From the NCBI GenBank assembly GCA_002104905.1, contig MCFE01000489.1:1-64000 (forward strand): DNA of 64,000 nucleotides. Reading direction: 5' to 3'. Origin of the DNA: Basidiobolus meristosporus CBS 931.73 (Eukaryota > Basidiobolomycota > Basidiobolomycetes > Basidiobolales > Basidiobolaceae). A model generated the notes under the pieces. It searched no databases. It was not told where the DNA came from and saw only the letters and a program-made list of their open reading frames with translations. The position numbers and the translations under genes are program-made. Position 1 is the first letter of the stretch; each line of letters starts with the position of its first letter. Positions 44,893 to 56,152 of this stretch are shown here, in pieces.

Positions 44893-45625
44893 AGACTTGT
44901 TCCGTTGGATAGTGCCACATTGAGCTATGAGTGCAAAATGATGCCATGGTGTGCCAGGGAGGCCAAGTGAGCTTATACTTGGCCACAGAGTGTGAAACAA
45001 AGCTCTGCATCTTCATGCAAAGCAGCCCCTGTGTTTCACCCATTGAGCTGGAAAAAATCCATTTTTTTACCTTTTTTTTTGAATCAATGTCATGCAGGAT
45101 GTGTAAGAGCACAAAAATATATAAGACATGCATTGGGTACTCAATACCCATGGCACTCTGAATCTAGCTCCTGTAGCTTGTATCATGTCATAAAAATGAA
45201 TGGCACTATCTTGGTCCACTGGCGCTATCTGGCACTATGAGTGTTTTATATAGGTTTTACTTTAGGGCTAATATTTAAATATAGTGCCAGATAGTATCAG
45301 TGGACCAAGATAGTGCCATTCATATTTGTGACATGATACAAGTCACAGAAGCTAGATTCAGAGTGCCATGGGTTTTGAGTATCAGATGCATGTCTTCAGT
45401 CCTTCTGTGCTCTCACACATCCTGACAATATTGATTCAAAAAAAAAGGTCAAAAAATGGATTTTCTCCAGCTCAATGGGTGAAACACAGGGGCTGCTTTG
45501 CATGTAGATGCAGAGCTGTGTTTCACACTCTGTGGCCAAGTATAGGCTCACTTGGCCTCCCTGGCACAGTATGGCATCATTTGGCACTCATGGCTCAATG
45601 TGGCACTATCCAATGGAACAAGTCT
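44893..45625. mobile_element. Fold-back element (copy B), long palindrome
   Basis: 733 bp. The left half (AGACTTGTTCCGTTGGATAG..) is the reverse complement of the right half (..CTATCCAATGGAACAAGTCT) for almost the whole arm, about 340 bp each way, meeting at TAGTGCCAGATAGTATCAGTG. Flanked by AAT on both sides. No coding capacity; the frames found are shadows of the arms. Confidence 0.9.
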
Positions 45626-45628
45626 AAT

Positions 45629-48573
45629 ATAATATCTTTGCATCAAAGACGCAATTGAAGTGGCTCAATATCACACTCCAAAATTGAGCAATTTTTCATT
45701 GTGACAGCAGAGCAGTACCACAAATTCTTTAAAGTACAGCATCAGTGCCCATAGAGGAAGCCTACAGATAAACTAATCATTTTATGGCTGGGAGTGGCAG
45801 TTATCAATATATCACAGAGCATATATCATACAACTTCTCATCATTGCACTCAAGGGCTTCACAGATCTGCAAAGTGGCTAGTATTCAAGAAACTCTAAGA
45901 AGTCTAGCATACCATCACCTTATGTCCATAGTACCATGGAACCATCAGGAGCTCAAGGCTAAGCAGAATGTTCTTGACTTATTTGATGATCATAATTTTT
46001 GATTCAAAATTGCAATTTTATTATGGGCCAGAATTGGGAGGCTAAGATTGTATCTCAAGAATAGCTGAAACTGCTGAAGGCAGAAAAACAAGGGTTTCAT
46101 GGTCAAAAGCTAGAGGCTTCCTTAAAAGCCTGTTGCAAGCAGGGCCAAAAGCTCTATACTGGTGGCAAAGAGACATCAGGTAGCCAGAACAGCACCTTTA
46201 AGGGACAACAAGGCAGAGATATACACACCTGTGCTTTATTTATCAAGGAGAAAATGCAGTACTATAAAAGAAGTTATCAGTCAAAGTTGTAGTGAAACAC
46301 CCGGTTGTGATCAAGTCAAAGCTAGCTGGAAGAATATTTACCCATGCCATAGACAGGGAAGTGTGAGAAAAAATCTGCAGCTTTCATTAATCAATGTATT
46401 TAGCCCAGAATAGGCTTAATCAAACAATAGTAAGGAAGAAATGCCAACAGGACCACTGCTATTTTCTCAAGTGCTGGAAGCACAGCCAGCTGAGCTACAC
46501 CCCAGTGAGGTAGATGGGTTTGCAGAGAAAGATAACTTGTCATCAACAGCCTCTATATCTCTTATTGTTAACAAAATGGAGATCTCACTAATAGACAAAG
46601 TAGTAATATATCAAAATTAGAGGGCTATCAATTACCTACAGTATAACTTTGGAGCACAAACAGTCACACCAATAGGTTACTAAAGAACATGCACTTGAAT
46701 ATTACAATAATAATTTGCAAAGACTTCAAGATAAGGTACTAGACCAGGATGTATTGGTACTGGTTGGTGAGTAGTGGCATAAAGCTGTAGGGTTCCTGCT
46801 AAAGTCAGGAAAAAAGGGCTTTATGGCTGACGCACTGGTTGAAAAGTGGATTTTACTGGAGTTATTAGTTGAAGGTAAGACTGAGCTTAACCTTAGCACA
46901 ATGAAAAGTAATTGTGAATATCCCATCTAAAGGCTATGATAAGATTTATATCTTGTGACTAAGTGTTACTAATGCTGTCAGGACACCATGTAAGGACCAT
47001 TAAAAAGCTGCTCCCTATATTTCATCAAAAACTCATCCAAATTATGTATCACAACCATACAGAAGTGGCATTGACTAGTATTCTACTAATTCTTGCACTT
47101 TCTAATTCCAGATACTCAATCAATTCCTAAACTTCTGTACATTGACTTGATAGTGCAGCTTTCTCACTCTCCTTACTTCCAGACTTGTGCAATGCTCTTA
47201 CTTTTCATGCATAATAATAGGTTTATTTCTGTTCAATCTTTGGTTGCAACTCAACTTCCATTATTACTTACCTGTACAATTCTGTTTACACTACACCAAC
47301 ATTTAGCACAACCTCAATTTAACAAGTAACTCCATTCAAGTTCACCATTCAACAATATTTCTGCCAAAACATCTGGTACCCAAGAGTTCAGCAGGAGCCC
47401 AACAGCTTTATGCCATTAATTCTTTCAATGGGTCCCATATTTCCTGGTCTTCAGCTTCCACTGCAAGGCCCAGTACCTCATCTGCTAATCTTTGCAATAA
47501 GCTCTCAATATATTCAAGTGCATTTCTCCAGCACTACTATTGTACAAGTACTACAGCCTTTAACTGTTCTTGTTGTTGCCTCAAATTTCACTCTAGGTAT
47601 TCTAACAGTCTTTTGAGCTCTTGACATTGTTGCTCTATCTTTCAGCAAGATCTCCACTTTGCCTACAATAGACAATGTGGAGGCTGTGTCACACAAGTCA
47701 CCTTACTCAGCAAACTCAGCAACCTCATTGTTGTTCAGCTCTTGTTGTGATGCTTCCAACTGTTGAGAAAAACTGTTTTCTTATTGGCAATTTTCAATGC
47801 TACTGTTGGCTGCAGCCTGTTCTGGGCTGATGGAGTTTATCAGTAAGAGCTACAGCTTTCTTTCTGGCCTCTCTGTCTATGGCCTGGGTTGCCACCTCTG
47901 CCAGAACCTGATTTTTCTTTGCTGAGTTGTTAGAGCTTTTGGCCCTGCTTGTGATGGGCTCCTCAAAAAGCCACAGGGTTTCATTGCTGTCAAAACTAAT
48001 GCTGTTACTTTACCTAAATGCTTCATGTATTGAGCTATACTTTCTCCTTAATAAATGCTGTACTGGTGTGTTTGTTTCTGCCAGCATACTCCTAACTAGC
48101 ACTCTTGTAGCAACCTGGCATTTCTTTGCCACTTGTATTAGGCTTTGACCCTTGTTGTGATGGACTCCTGAAGATGCTGTTGTTTCTTATCACTGCTAGG
48201 CCCTTCACTGATACATTAACTGGATGCCTCTTAGATGAAAATTTATTTGTTGCTTAATTAATATTGTGCTGGACATCCATGTCTGCCTGCATGTCCCATA
48301 TTGGAAATATTTGGCTACCTGTTTTTTTTTGCAGCTTGTTTATAGCATTTGCCCTGCTTATGACAGGCCCTTGAGGGAGTTGCTGGCCTCAGCCATGGAA
48401 AACTTGTCCTTCAGCCCTTGATAGTTTCTGCTACTCTTGAAATGTTTTCTTAGCATACCAAAGGTCTGAGCTTTGCTATAGAAGTGAAATGCACTACCGG
48501 TAGTATATTTCAAGTTTAAATTTAAGGATATTAAGGAGAATTGTACCTTCTATTGATATATCAAGCTCCCAAT
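45629..48573. other. About 2.9 kb of decayed repeat sequence, no gene supported
   Basis: 46,162-46,413 gives an 83-residue plus frame and 47,514-47,696 a 60-residue minus frame (RAQKTVRIPRVKFEATTRTV), neither recognised. The minus-strand translation between 47.5 and 48.4 kb looks once-coding but has many stops. A roughly 200-bp repeated block is listed separately. Confidence 0.35.
47940..48400 (-). repeat. Approximately 200-bp repeated coding relic
   Basis: On the minus strand, three spaced segments near 47,955, 48,157 and 48,360 read FLRSPSQAGPKAL, IFRSPSQQGSKPN and SLKGLS*AGQML. This looks like an ancient internal repeat of a lost protein. Identity unknown. Confidence 0.4.
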
Positions 48574-49643
48574 TGTTATGATCTGCCGCTTGAATGTTTA
48601 AGTTAGATCAGTTTTTAGTCAAATCAATAAGTTATATGTCTATCTTATCAGTATATCAGTATTATCTATCAAATCAGTAGCATTAGTCAGCAAATGAATC
48701 AGCAAATTCTTATCAGATAGAAATAAATATATTAAGTAGGATCTTATTGGGTGATGATGATGCAATCAAATGAGTCATCCGCCACAGCCTATATTAGGAA
48801 ATACAATTAGTCAGCAATTGATCTGGCAAAATGTATATAAGGAGCTGCTGTGTTGTGCATCAACATTTAAAACTTAGCCAATTTTACTCCGTTTGAAAAT
48901 CTAGTACCCTAACTGATTTTCCCTAACCCAAACATAACAAATCCCAGTTACAGTTTATTTTTTCCACCTCAGAATCTATTTTTAGCTATCACACCTGATC
49001 TATTTTCAAATAGTCATTACATTATCAACCTATCTGCCAAGCCTTCCCAGGTGATTAGTCATCTGAGATCTATCCAACCACTGTGCAGTTGCCAAGACAT
49101 CAGTTGATTGATGATGTAATTTTCACTTATCTTATGCACCTATGAGCACCCAAATTGATTTCATTCAATCCAGTCCCTTGGCGCTTACTAATTCAACTTG
49201 ATCAAAAAAGTATAAATAAAGTTTACTGAACCTTTTGGTTTAGTGTGTGTCTCAACAAAATTAAGATTCTGTCTCAGCAAAAATAAGAATCCAACAATTC
49301 CGTTCTAGTTTCTATCCAAGCCTAGTATATCTAGCACTCCAAAGAACACAAAGCCTAGCCTGCCTAGCAAACAAATATCATTGTCTTTATAGCCAACCCA
49401 GCTATATCCAAGACCAATATTAGATCAGAATCTTTCTGCTAATATTTCCGCCACTCTCTGACAATTCTAAGATTCTGCACTTAATTGTCCCTTTGGTTCA
49501 GTTAAACCATTCAAGAGTTTTATTACACTTTCTCTTGGATACAACATGCTGGAACCTCAATAAAGATCAGTCCAAGTTTTAGTGACTATTATACCAGCTA
49601 AACTCCCTATTCCTCTACAACTCTTATACTAAGACTTGTAACA
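48574..49643 (+). mobile_element. Solo LTR of gypsy family A, split by another LTR
   Basis: TGTTATGATCTGCC at 48,574 and GACTTGTAACA ending at 49,643 are the two ends; a 4-bp target duplication CAAT (48,570-48,573; 49,644-49,647) flanks the whole. A 696-bp LTR of another family sits inside. Confidence 0.9.
48851..49546 (+). mobile_element. Solo LTR nested in the gypsy LTR
   Basis: 696 bp, TGTTGTGCATC...TTGGATACAACA, flanked by the perfect 5-bp duplication TGCTG (48,846-48,850; 49,547-49,551). It contains TATAAATAAAG near 49,211. Partial relatives are at 26,889-27,172. It inserted after the gypsy LTR. Confidence 0.9.
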
Positions 49644-49690
49644 CAATAGACTGTCTCAGTAGTAGCATGCAAAATGCTGTCTTATACATT

Positions 49691-50101
49691 TGGCTTGTTC
49701 TGTTGGATAGTGCCAATTTGTGCCAGAGAGGCATAGCAGACCTAAACCTGGCCACAGAGTGTCAAACATAGCTCTTCATCTTCATTCAAAGCAGCCCCTG
49801 TTTTTCTCCCATTATGCTGGAGAAAATCCATTTTTTGACCTTTTTTGATCAATGTTATGCAGTATGTGTAAGAGCACAGAAGGACTGAAGGGATGCCTTT
49901 GGTACTCAATGCTAATGGGACTCTGAATCTAGCTCATGTTACTTGTATCATATTGCAAAAATGCATGGCACTATCTTGGTCCATGAGTACTATTAGGCAC
50001 TATATTAAGATATTAGCCCCAAAGTAAAAACAATAAAAAGCACTGATAGGCATCATTTGCCACTCATGGCACAATGTGGCACTATCCAACTGAACAAGTC
50101 T
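49691..50101. mobile_element. Fold-back element (copy C), internally shortened
   Basis: 411 bp. Left end TGGCTTGTTCTGTTGGATAG (first bases mutated), right end CTATCCAACTGAACAAGTCT, flanked by ATT on both sides. The left arm is nearly complete; the right arm is mostly deleted. Confidence 0.8.
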
Positions 50102-50104
50102 ATT

Positions 50105-50809
50105 TGATTAGACTCTATGTTACAGACAAAGCCCCAAACTAGTCATAATATAGCACAATTCATCATGTAGCTGATTATATATAACCCAAAAACTGTGCTA
50201 ATACTAACATATGTCCATGGTGGCATTGCATCCACATCAATAAATGCCACCATTGCAAGGTGTATAGCTTGACACAAATCCACCACCATAGGAATGAAAC
50301 ATTGTATGCATTCTGGATATATCCTGGCAATATCCATCCCAAAAAGCCAATCTAGTCCAACAAAAATTGAGAAGCTACAGGGTGCTGCACTTAATATCAA
50401 TTAAGCCCACACATTTCCAATATCTCTGATGGCTAACATTGCAAGCTGCTAAGAAGTAATGGCTGCATTAAAGGTGTATATGACCATGCCTTTGCCTTGG
50501 TACTAGATGGGTTCATGATCAACAAGTACTCTGCCAGCAAATCCTGCTGGCCCCAGATTCTCAACAACTTGAATCTGCCACTAATGTTATGGTATTACAG
50601 CAGATATATGATGGTAGTCCCAGTGATATCTTTGCATCCATCACTGTATAACCAGGAAAGCTACCTGTATCCATTGCTGGATGAATATGTATTCTTTCCA
50701 GCAGGATACAAGTATATAGTCATCATATCAAAGCATATATTATTATCTGTATTGGAGTAACCCTAGCAATCAACAGAATAGCTGGCTTTCCTGCACTAAA
50801 TGGATAGTA
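50105..50809 (+). pseudogene. Plavaka/CACTA-like transposase fragment
   Basis: The frame 50,497-50,760 reads VLDGFMINKYSASKSCWP, then QILNNLNLPL and SLYNQESYLYPLLDE. This resembles the core of fungal Plavaka transposases, where an aspartate precedes a SYDCWP-like block, INLNLPP..RY, and a fixed-length step to an FL.PL..E motif. Upstream and downstream parts are broken. Similar blocks occur on the minus strand at 41.6 and the plus strand at 43.7 kb. Recognition is from pattern, not from a search. Confidence 0.5.
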
Positions 50810-51100
50810 GTGCTGTCAAGATATCTCAAAAATGGCCTCCAAGTACCCCAAATTATTTCTGATACTATAGATGATTATTTGGTTGCTCACAACTTTCCAG
50901 TTGTATTTAAATGTAAATATTTCAAGAATCAACCTGGTCCTAATATGGAAGTTTGTGAAATTTATAACCATTTCAAATCTTGGTTTAAAGATATGCATCC
51001 AAGCCACAAAATTCCAACATTGGAAAAGTTTGCAAATGTTCTTAACTTAAACTGGGATGGTATATTAGAGGGCATATATATTTCTTATGAAGAGATGTAA
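50810..51100 (+). CDS. ORF resembling the C-terminus of viral D5-like primase-helicase (fragment)
   Basis: The uninterrupted frame ends in TAA at 51,098-51,100; homology probably begins near 50,830, after a join with transposon sequence. The part VPQIISDTIDDYLVAHN followed by VCEIYNHFKSWFKDMHP, a K-P turn and an aromatic-G-I end has the layout of the C-terminal domain of D5-like superfamily 3 helicase-primases of large DNA viruses, which act in viral DNA replication. The ATPase and primase domains are absent, so this is at most a non-functional fragment. It lies in an AT-rich pocket (to about 51,290) unlike its flanks. It could also derive from a plasmid or another mobile element. Confidence 0.4.
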   Translation: MLSRYLKNGLQVPQIISDTIDDYLVAHNFPVVFKCKYFKNQPGPNMEVCEIYNHFKSWFKDMHPSHKIPTLEKFANVLNLNWDGILEGIYISYEEM

Positions 51101-51290
51101 TTGTGTTTGATTTTTTTATAAATATGTAGTTTATCTTAACTTTACTTTTGTAAACTATATTTTTTTTAAAAAGCTTTGAATCATACTTGTTAATTATTTT
51201 TGTAAACAATATTTTTACCTCTGAGTAAACTTTTTCTTTAAAAGGTTTTTTATCAGATGTGTATTTAATCAAGAGACCTTTTGTAGCAAT
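51101..51290. other. AT-rich pocket
   Basis: Very A+T-rich, with several T and A runs (ATATTTTTTTTAAAAAG), far more so than the flanking repeats. With the preceding ORF it probably forms one inserted segment. The minus-strand frame here is composition-driven. Confidence 0.5.
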
Positions 51291-52110
51291 TTCTACCAAG
51301 AGTACATTGTATGCATTGGGAGTCATATGATGACATTGAAGGAAAATTTATCCTGAAACAGATCACCAAAGTCAATTTCAAGCATCTACAGCTTTTATGC
51401 AAGGGATTTGTGATGGAACCTGAACTGCAACAATATCAACTTTGAGTCTATCATAAAGTTGTCAAGATATTTCAGAGTATTGCTACCAAAAGTATCACCC
51501 GCATGCTTTAATCAATATCTTTATGCATATGTCACCCTACAAATGCAAGGACTGGATGAGCTGAATAAGTATTTTTTCAAGTGGCCTTCCAATGCTATTT
51601 TCATCAGAAGTATATTAGTAGCATTGGGAGTCAGACATTGATATTGTAGGTATTTTTATTCAGACATGGATCACAAATCCCAATTTGTAACATGTACAGC
51701 TTTTGGGAGCTTTTGATGGGATTTGAGTGACTATACTACTAGCATATAGCTGAGTGTACAGGTCTCTGCTGCCACTTTATCCATTCTCTGCTCCATTTTG
51801 CTTGGTGTGTGGAGAGTGTTGAGTCTTCCTACATGTTTTGGGAGCTTTATATGGAGTAGATGTTTAGAGACATGGCAAGATGAGTCCAGTTGCAGGTACT
51901 ACCCCATCCCAATCCTTTCAAGAGCTCCACCTTTATATCTGCTATGAATGAGCTGATCTGGCACAAGGAGGATAGCCAGGAAGAGTTGGAAAACACTCAA
52001 GACAGTTGTGTACTTGGAGACATCTTTGCAATTGTCATTAGGAAGCTTAGCAGCCCAAAAGCATAGGTATTGAATTAAGAATTGCAAGGTTGGCTTGGAC
52101 AATACAACCT
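51291..52110 (+). pseudogene. Plavaka-like transposon relic with internal duplication
   Basis: 51,291-51,425 and 51,600-51,730 share GCATTGGGAGTCA.A and a CAGCTTTT...GGGATTTG block. 51,900-52,060 encodes KEDSQEELENTQDSC, matching minus-strand blocks at 40.1 and 42.6 kb. Stops in all frames. Confidence 0.4.
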
Positions 52111-52559
52111 ATTAACTTTTCAGGACAACTCTACATAAGTAAGCCTTGTTCCTCCTGCTGGCAAGGTAGCTTCTACACAGTTCTACTAAGAATGCAAACA
52201 AACATGACCCAGAGCACACCCATATGGGGGACCAGAATTAAGCAGGGATAAGGAATAGATTTGATAAGAACCAAGAAGTTGTTGCATATATTAAGGCTGT
52301 ATTCATGGCAATAGTGGCAGCAACTAAGCATATGTATGCACAATGTATTTATCAACAGCAATTTAAGGTATTTATTTATTTATTCCATATAAGCTACTAC
52401 ATGCATTAGCCAGTAAGGTATGTTCATATAAATGTAGACAGCTATACTACTGTCAAACTTCCATGCAATTCTTGCCAAAATACTGTTCCAATATTGTACA
52501 GCTTTTAACATAATTTAGCAGTACATCTAGCAAATGCCATCCCAATCCTGCCATAGGTA
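52111..52559. other. No feature recognised
   Basis: About 450 bp of repeat-region sequence; a 62-residue frame on the minus strand is not convincing. Confidence 0.35.
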
Positions 52560-53050
52560 TGTGTAAAGGGTTAATAGCTCCAATCTGCCAGCATTTTAAT
52601 AGCCTCATTTCAGTAGCCATATATTGTTCTTAAGTCAATTATCCCATCATTGCCAAGCTTGATTCTGGCAAGGTTATGAGCTTGTTTGAGGTCAATCTCA
52701 AAGGGCACTTTGGCAGTTGAAAGGTGATCCAGTAAGGTGATAATCAGGGGTAAAGGATACTGGCTTTTGATTGTGATCTTATTCAGTCCTTGATAGTCTA
52801 TTCATGCCTGTTGGGTACCATTGTCTTTCTGACAAAGAGGCTAGGAGCACTTGCTGGAAACCTATAACAGTGAATAAGATCTTTCTGCAAGCTTTTTTGA
52901 TATAGCCATGGGGTACTTTTAGCTTGGGTTGCAAGAAATTCTTTTTGGAAACTAGCTTGTTTCTGTGGGCAGTTAAAATCAGGATCAACCATCAAGATCC
53001 CCCAATGAGACAGCCATAATGCTTGCAGCTTGGAATTAATGGCCCTATTT
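52560..53050 (-). pseudogene. gypsy reverse transcriptase relic of a second family
   Basis: Across frames the minus strand reads PASAPSLFVRK, IDYQGLNKITIKSQYPLPL and LLDHLSTAKVPFEIDLKQAHN, the fingers and first palm motif of Ty3/gypsy RT (usually DYRGLN..T.KN.YPLPL). It differs from gypsy family A ([17 protein letters not shown]), so a second family existed. Broken by stops and frameshifts. Confidence 0.65.
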
Positions 53051-53073
53051 TAAATCTTATGTGGGGATTATGG

Positions 53074-53441
53074 TGTTATGATCTGCCGCTTGAATGTTTA
53101 AGTTAGATCAGTTTTTAGTCAAATCAACTAGTATATGTTTAGGTTATCAGTATATCAGTATTATCTATCAAATCAGTAGCATTAGTCAGCAAATGAATCA
53201 TCAGATCCTTATCAGACAGAAATAGATATATTAAGTAGGATCTTATTGGGTGATGATGATGCAATCAAATGAGTCATCAGCCACAACCTACATTAGGAAA
53301 GACAATTAGTCAGTAATTGATCCGGCAAAATATATATAAGGAGCTGCTGGACCCTCAATAAAAATCAATTCAAGTTTTAGTGAATACAATACTAGCTAAA
53401 CTCCCTATTCCTCTACAACTCTTATACCAAGACTTGTAACA
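53074..53441 (+). mobile_element. 5' LTR of gypsy element 1
   Basis: 368 bp, TGTTATGATC...CTTGTAACA. It contains TATATAAGGAG (about 53,332) and CAATAAAAATC (about 53,355), apparent TATA and poly-A signals. Confidence 0.9.
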
Positions 53442-53459
53442 TTGGTAGCAGCAATAACC
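53442..53459 (+). other. Primer binding site of gypsy element 1
   Basis: TTGGTAGCAGCAATAACC follows the LTR. TGGTAGCAGC is complementary to a tRNA 3' end GCTGCTACCA, the form of an initiator-Met-like tRNA; so this family uses a normal 3' end, unlike the copia families. The same site is at 62,404. Confidence 0.6.
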
Positions 53460-53499
53460 AGAAACCTCCCTCCTGAAGAAAGAAGAAACCACCCTCAAG

Positions 53500-54966
53500 A
53501 TGTTGGATAATCAAGAATGGAAGAATGCCATGTAGCAAATCCTGGCCGAACAGCAACAGTTACTCCAGATCCTCAGCCAACAGCAACAAGGAATGACTAC
53601 CATGGCTCAGAACCAGCAATGCCCTGGTAAGAGCAACTTTAGTGTGAAGGTCAACTGGTACCATGGCAGAGTCAATGAAAACCTGGGGACTTGGCTCTTT
53701 CAGATTGAAGAAGCATTTAAAGCTAAAGGAATTGCTCCAGAAAGCAAGTTGCATTATGCAGCTTCTTACCTGGCAGATGCAGCTTTACAGTGGTACCACA
53801 ACAAGATCAGGTCAGCCACTATGATGGAATGCTCTACAATCTCTACCTGGGATGAGTTTGTGTCGGAAATTCAGGATGCTTTTGAACCTCCGCACCAACA
53901 GACACTACTAAGAAGGAAGTTAAAGACACTCAGACAGAAAGGAATGGTTCAAGAATACATCTATGAGTACAGATGTCTACTTGAACAAATTGAAAGAATG
54001 GACCCCCTGGATCAAGTTGAATACTTTATTGATGGGTTGAAAGAAAGAACTCGCAAGGAAGTGAATTATTGAAGACCTCCAACTATTGAAGAAGCCATCA
54101 AGATTGCCATTGACTATGACTCAGCTATGTTTGGAGTTGGGAAGCCTACAGTGACTAATCAGAAAGGTTACAATCATTATGAAAGAAGACAGTCAGAAGC
54201 AGTACCAATGGAAATAGACGCTATGCAGAAGAACCCTGCCTTGGAAGAATGTAAGAAGAAAGGACTTTGCTTTGATTGCCACCAGCAAGGACATATTGCA
54301 AAGTACTGCCCTCAGAGAAGAAATGGACACCAGCCATCAAGAACCTTTAACTGTATTGAGGCCATGGAGCATAGTAACAAGAAGTATGATCTTGAAGAAG
54401 ACTCAGAACTCACCTTCCATATGACAGAAGAATACCCATCCCAGATGACCTCAAACTCAGGAAAGCTATTATACTTGAATGGAGTAATCAATGGAGTACC
54501 TGCTAAGATCATGATTGACTCAGGAGCATCACATGAATACATGTCAGAGCAATTTGCTATGAAAGCTGGGATCAACTTGGAACCTACCAAATCAACTTCA
54601 GTCTCAACAGCTGATGGGAGCTCTCACATAATCAACTGTATTACTCAGCCAGTAAGAATGAAGATCAATGACTATGAAGAAGACCTACAGGCTTATATAT
54701 GTGGGAACTGCAAGTTTGACCTTGTACTTGGAAAAAACTGGCTATTTTGTCATAATCCATCAATCAACTGGAGAACCCATGCTACTCAGATCCAAAAAGA
54801 CAACAAGACCTATGAGCTATTACCTGCCAGGCTAAATTTTAACTTGGTCAATTCCAGTGTGTGTGAGACAAGTGAACTTAGCAAGACCCAGTTCTGTAGA
54901 GCGCTTAGAAAAGGTACTCAGATGTTCCTCATGGCGGTTTTACAGGAGGATTCCTCTACCCCAGCA
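53500..54966 (+). pseudogene. gypsy gag-protease, two in-frame stops
   Basis: ATG at 53,500. The frame has a TAG at 53,533 (CAG in element 2) and a TGA at 54,070 (CAA in element 2). The capsid part (GTWLFQIEEAFKAKGI, ALQWYHNKIRSAT, TLRQKGMVQEYIYEY) is retrotrans_gag; a CCHC knuckle CFDCHQQGHIAKYC follows, then the aspartic protease MIDSGASHEYMSEQF and LVLGKNWL. Apart from the two stops the frame is intact. Confidence 0.85.
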
Positions 54967-56152
54967 GGTCCAGACACTCTTGAAGAAATATTCAGACGTG
55001 TTCCCAGATGAGCTTGTAAGCCTACCACCAATCAGAGACATGAATCATGCCATTGACACAGGCAATAGCCCTCCAGTGAGCAAGACACCTTACAGAATGA
55101 GTCCATTGGAATTGCAGGAAATGAAGAGACAAATTGATCATCTATTGGAGCAAGGATACATCAGGCCCAGCAAGTCACCCTGGGGAGCACCAGTGCTTTT
55201 TGTGAAAAAGAAGGATGGAACACTTAGGATGTGCATTGACTACAGAGCCCTGAACTCAGTTACCGTCAAGAATAAGTACCCCATACCTTGGATTGATGAG
55301 CTTTTAGACCAACTTAATGGAGCCACTATTTTCAGCAAGATTGACCTCATGTCAGGATACAACCAGATTAGGGTGAAACCAGAAGATATCCCTAAGACAG
55401 CATTCAGGACCAGATATGGACATTACGAGTACTTAGTCATGAGTTTTGGCCTCAATAATGCCCCTGCAACATTCATGACGCTGACGCAGACTGTCTTTCA
55501 GGAGTACTTAGACAAATTTGTGATAATCTACCTGGATGACATATTGATATACAGCAAGACAGAAAAGGATCACATGGTGCACATTGAAAAGGTCTTGAAG
55601 AAACTAAGAGAGAACAAGCTATATGGCAAGCTAGCCAAGTGTGAAATCTTCAAGGAACACATTGAATACCTGGGACACATAGTGACTAGCACAGGAGTGA
55701 CCTTAGACCCTAAGAAGGTTGAAGTTATCAAGAATTTGAAGCAGCCCCATAGCATATCAGAGCTCAGATCATTCCTTGGAATGGTTTCCTATTATCGGAG
55801 ATTTGTCAAGTCTTTTGCAAGTATTGCAGCACCTTTAACTGATATCCTCAAGAAAGACAATACCTATAAGTGGGACATAGCTTGTAAGACTGCCTTCCAG
55901 ATGCTCAAGAATGAACTTGCTAAGCTGCCCAGCTTAAGAATACCAGACTTCAGAAAAGAGTTCACTCTGTGCACAGATGCTTCAGATTATGCAATTGGTG
56001 GAGTCCTGAGCCAAGAACACAAGGGAAAGTACTACCCTGTTGCCTTTGAATCCAAGAAACTGAACTCAGCAGTACAAAACCATCCAGTCCATGAGAAGGA
56101 GATGCTTGCTATAATACACTGTTGGAAGACATGGTTGCTGACGCCTTATTAA
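54967..56152 (+). pseudogene. gypsy reverse transcriptase with truncated RNase H
   Basis: Shifted by +1 from gag because 8 bp (a duplicated CCCCAGCA, seen in element 2 near 63,925) are missing. RT motifs: [42 protein letters not shown] and [11 protein letters not shown] (catalytic YLDD). RNase H starts [18 protein letters not shown] but after [13 protein letters not shown] jumps to a sequence near [10 protein letters not shown], so its central part is deleted. Confidence 0.9.

Noticed and set aside
44855-45658. ORFs of 76-98 residues on both strands
   Set aside because: They are mirror translations of the fold-back arms and recur at every copy of the palindrome.
51042-51326. 94-residue minus-strand ORF rich in Lys and Ile
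   Set aside because: It combines AT-rich pocket sequence with a transposon block that also occurs near 40.9 kb; composition-driven.
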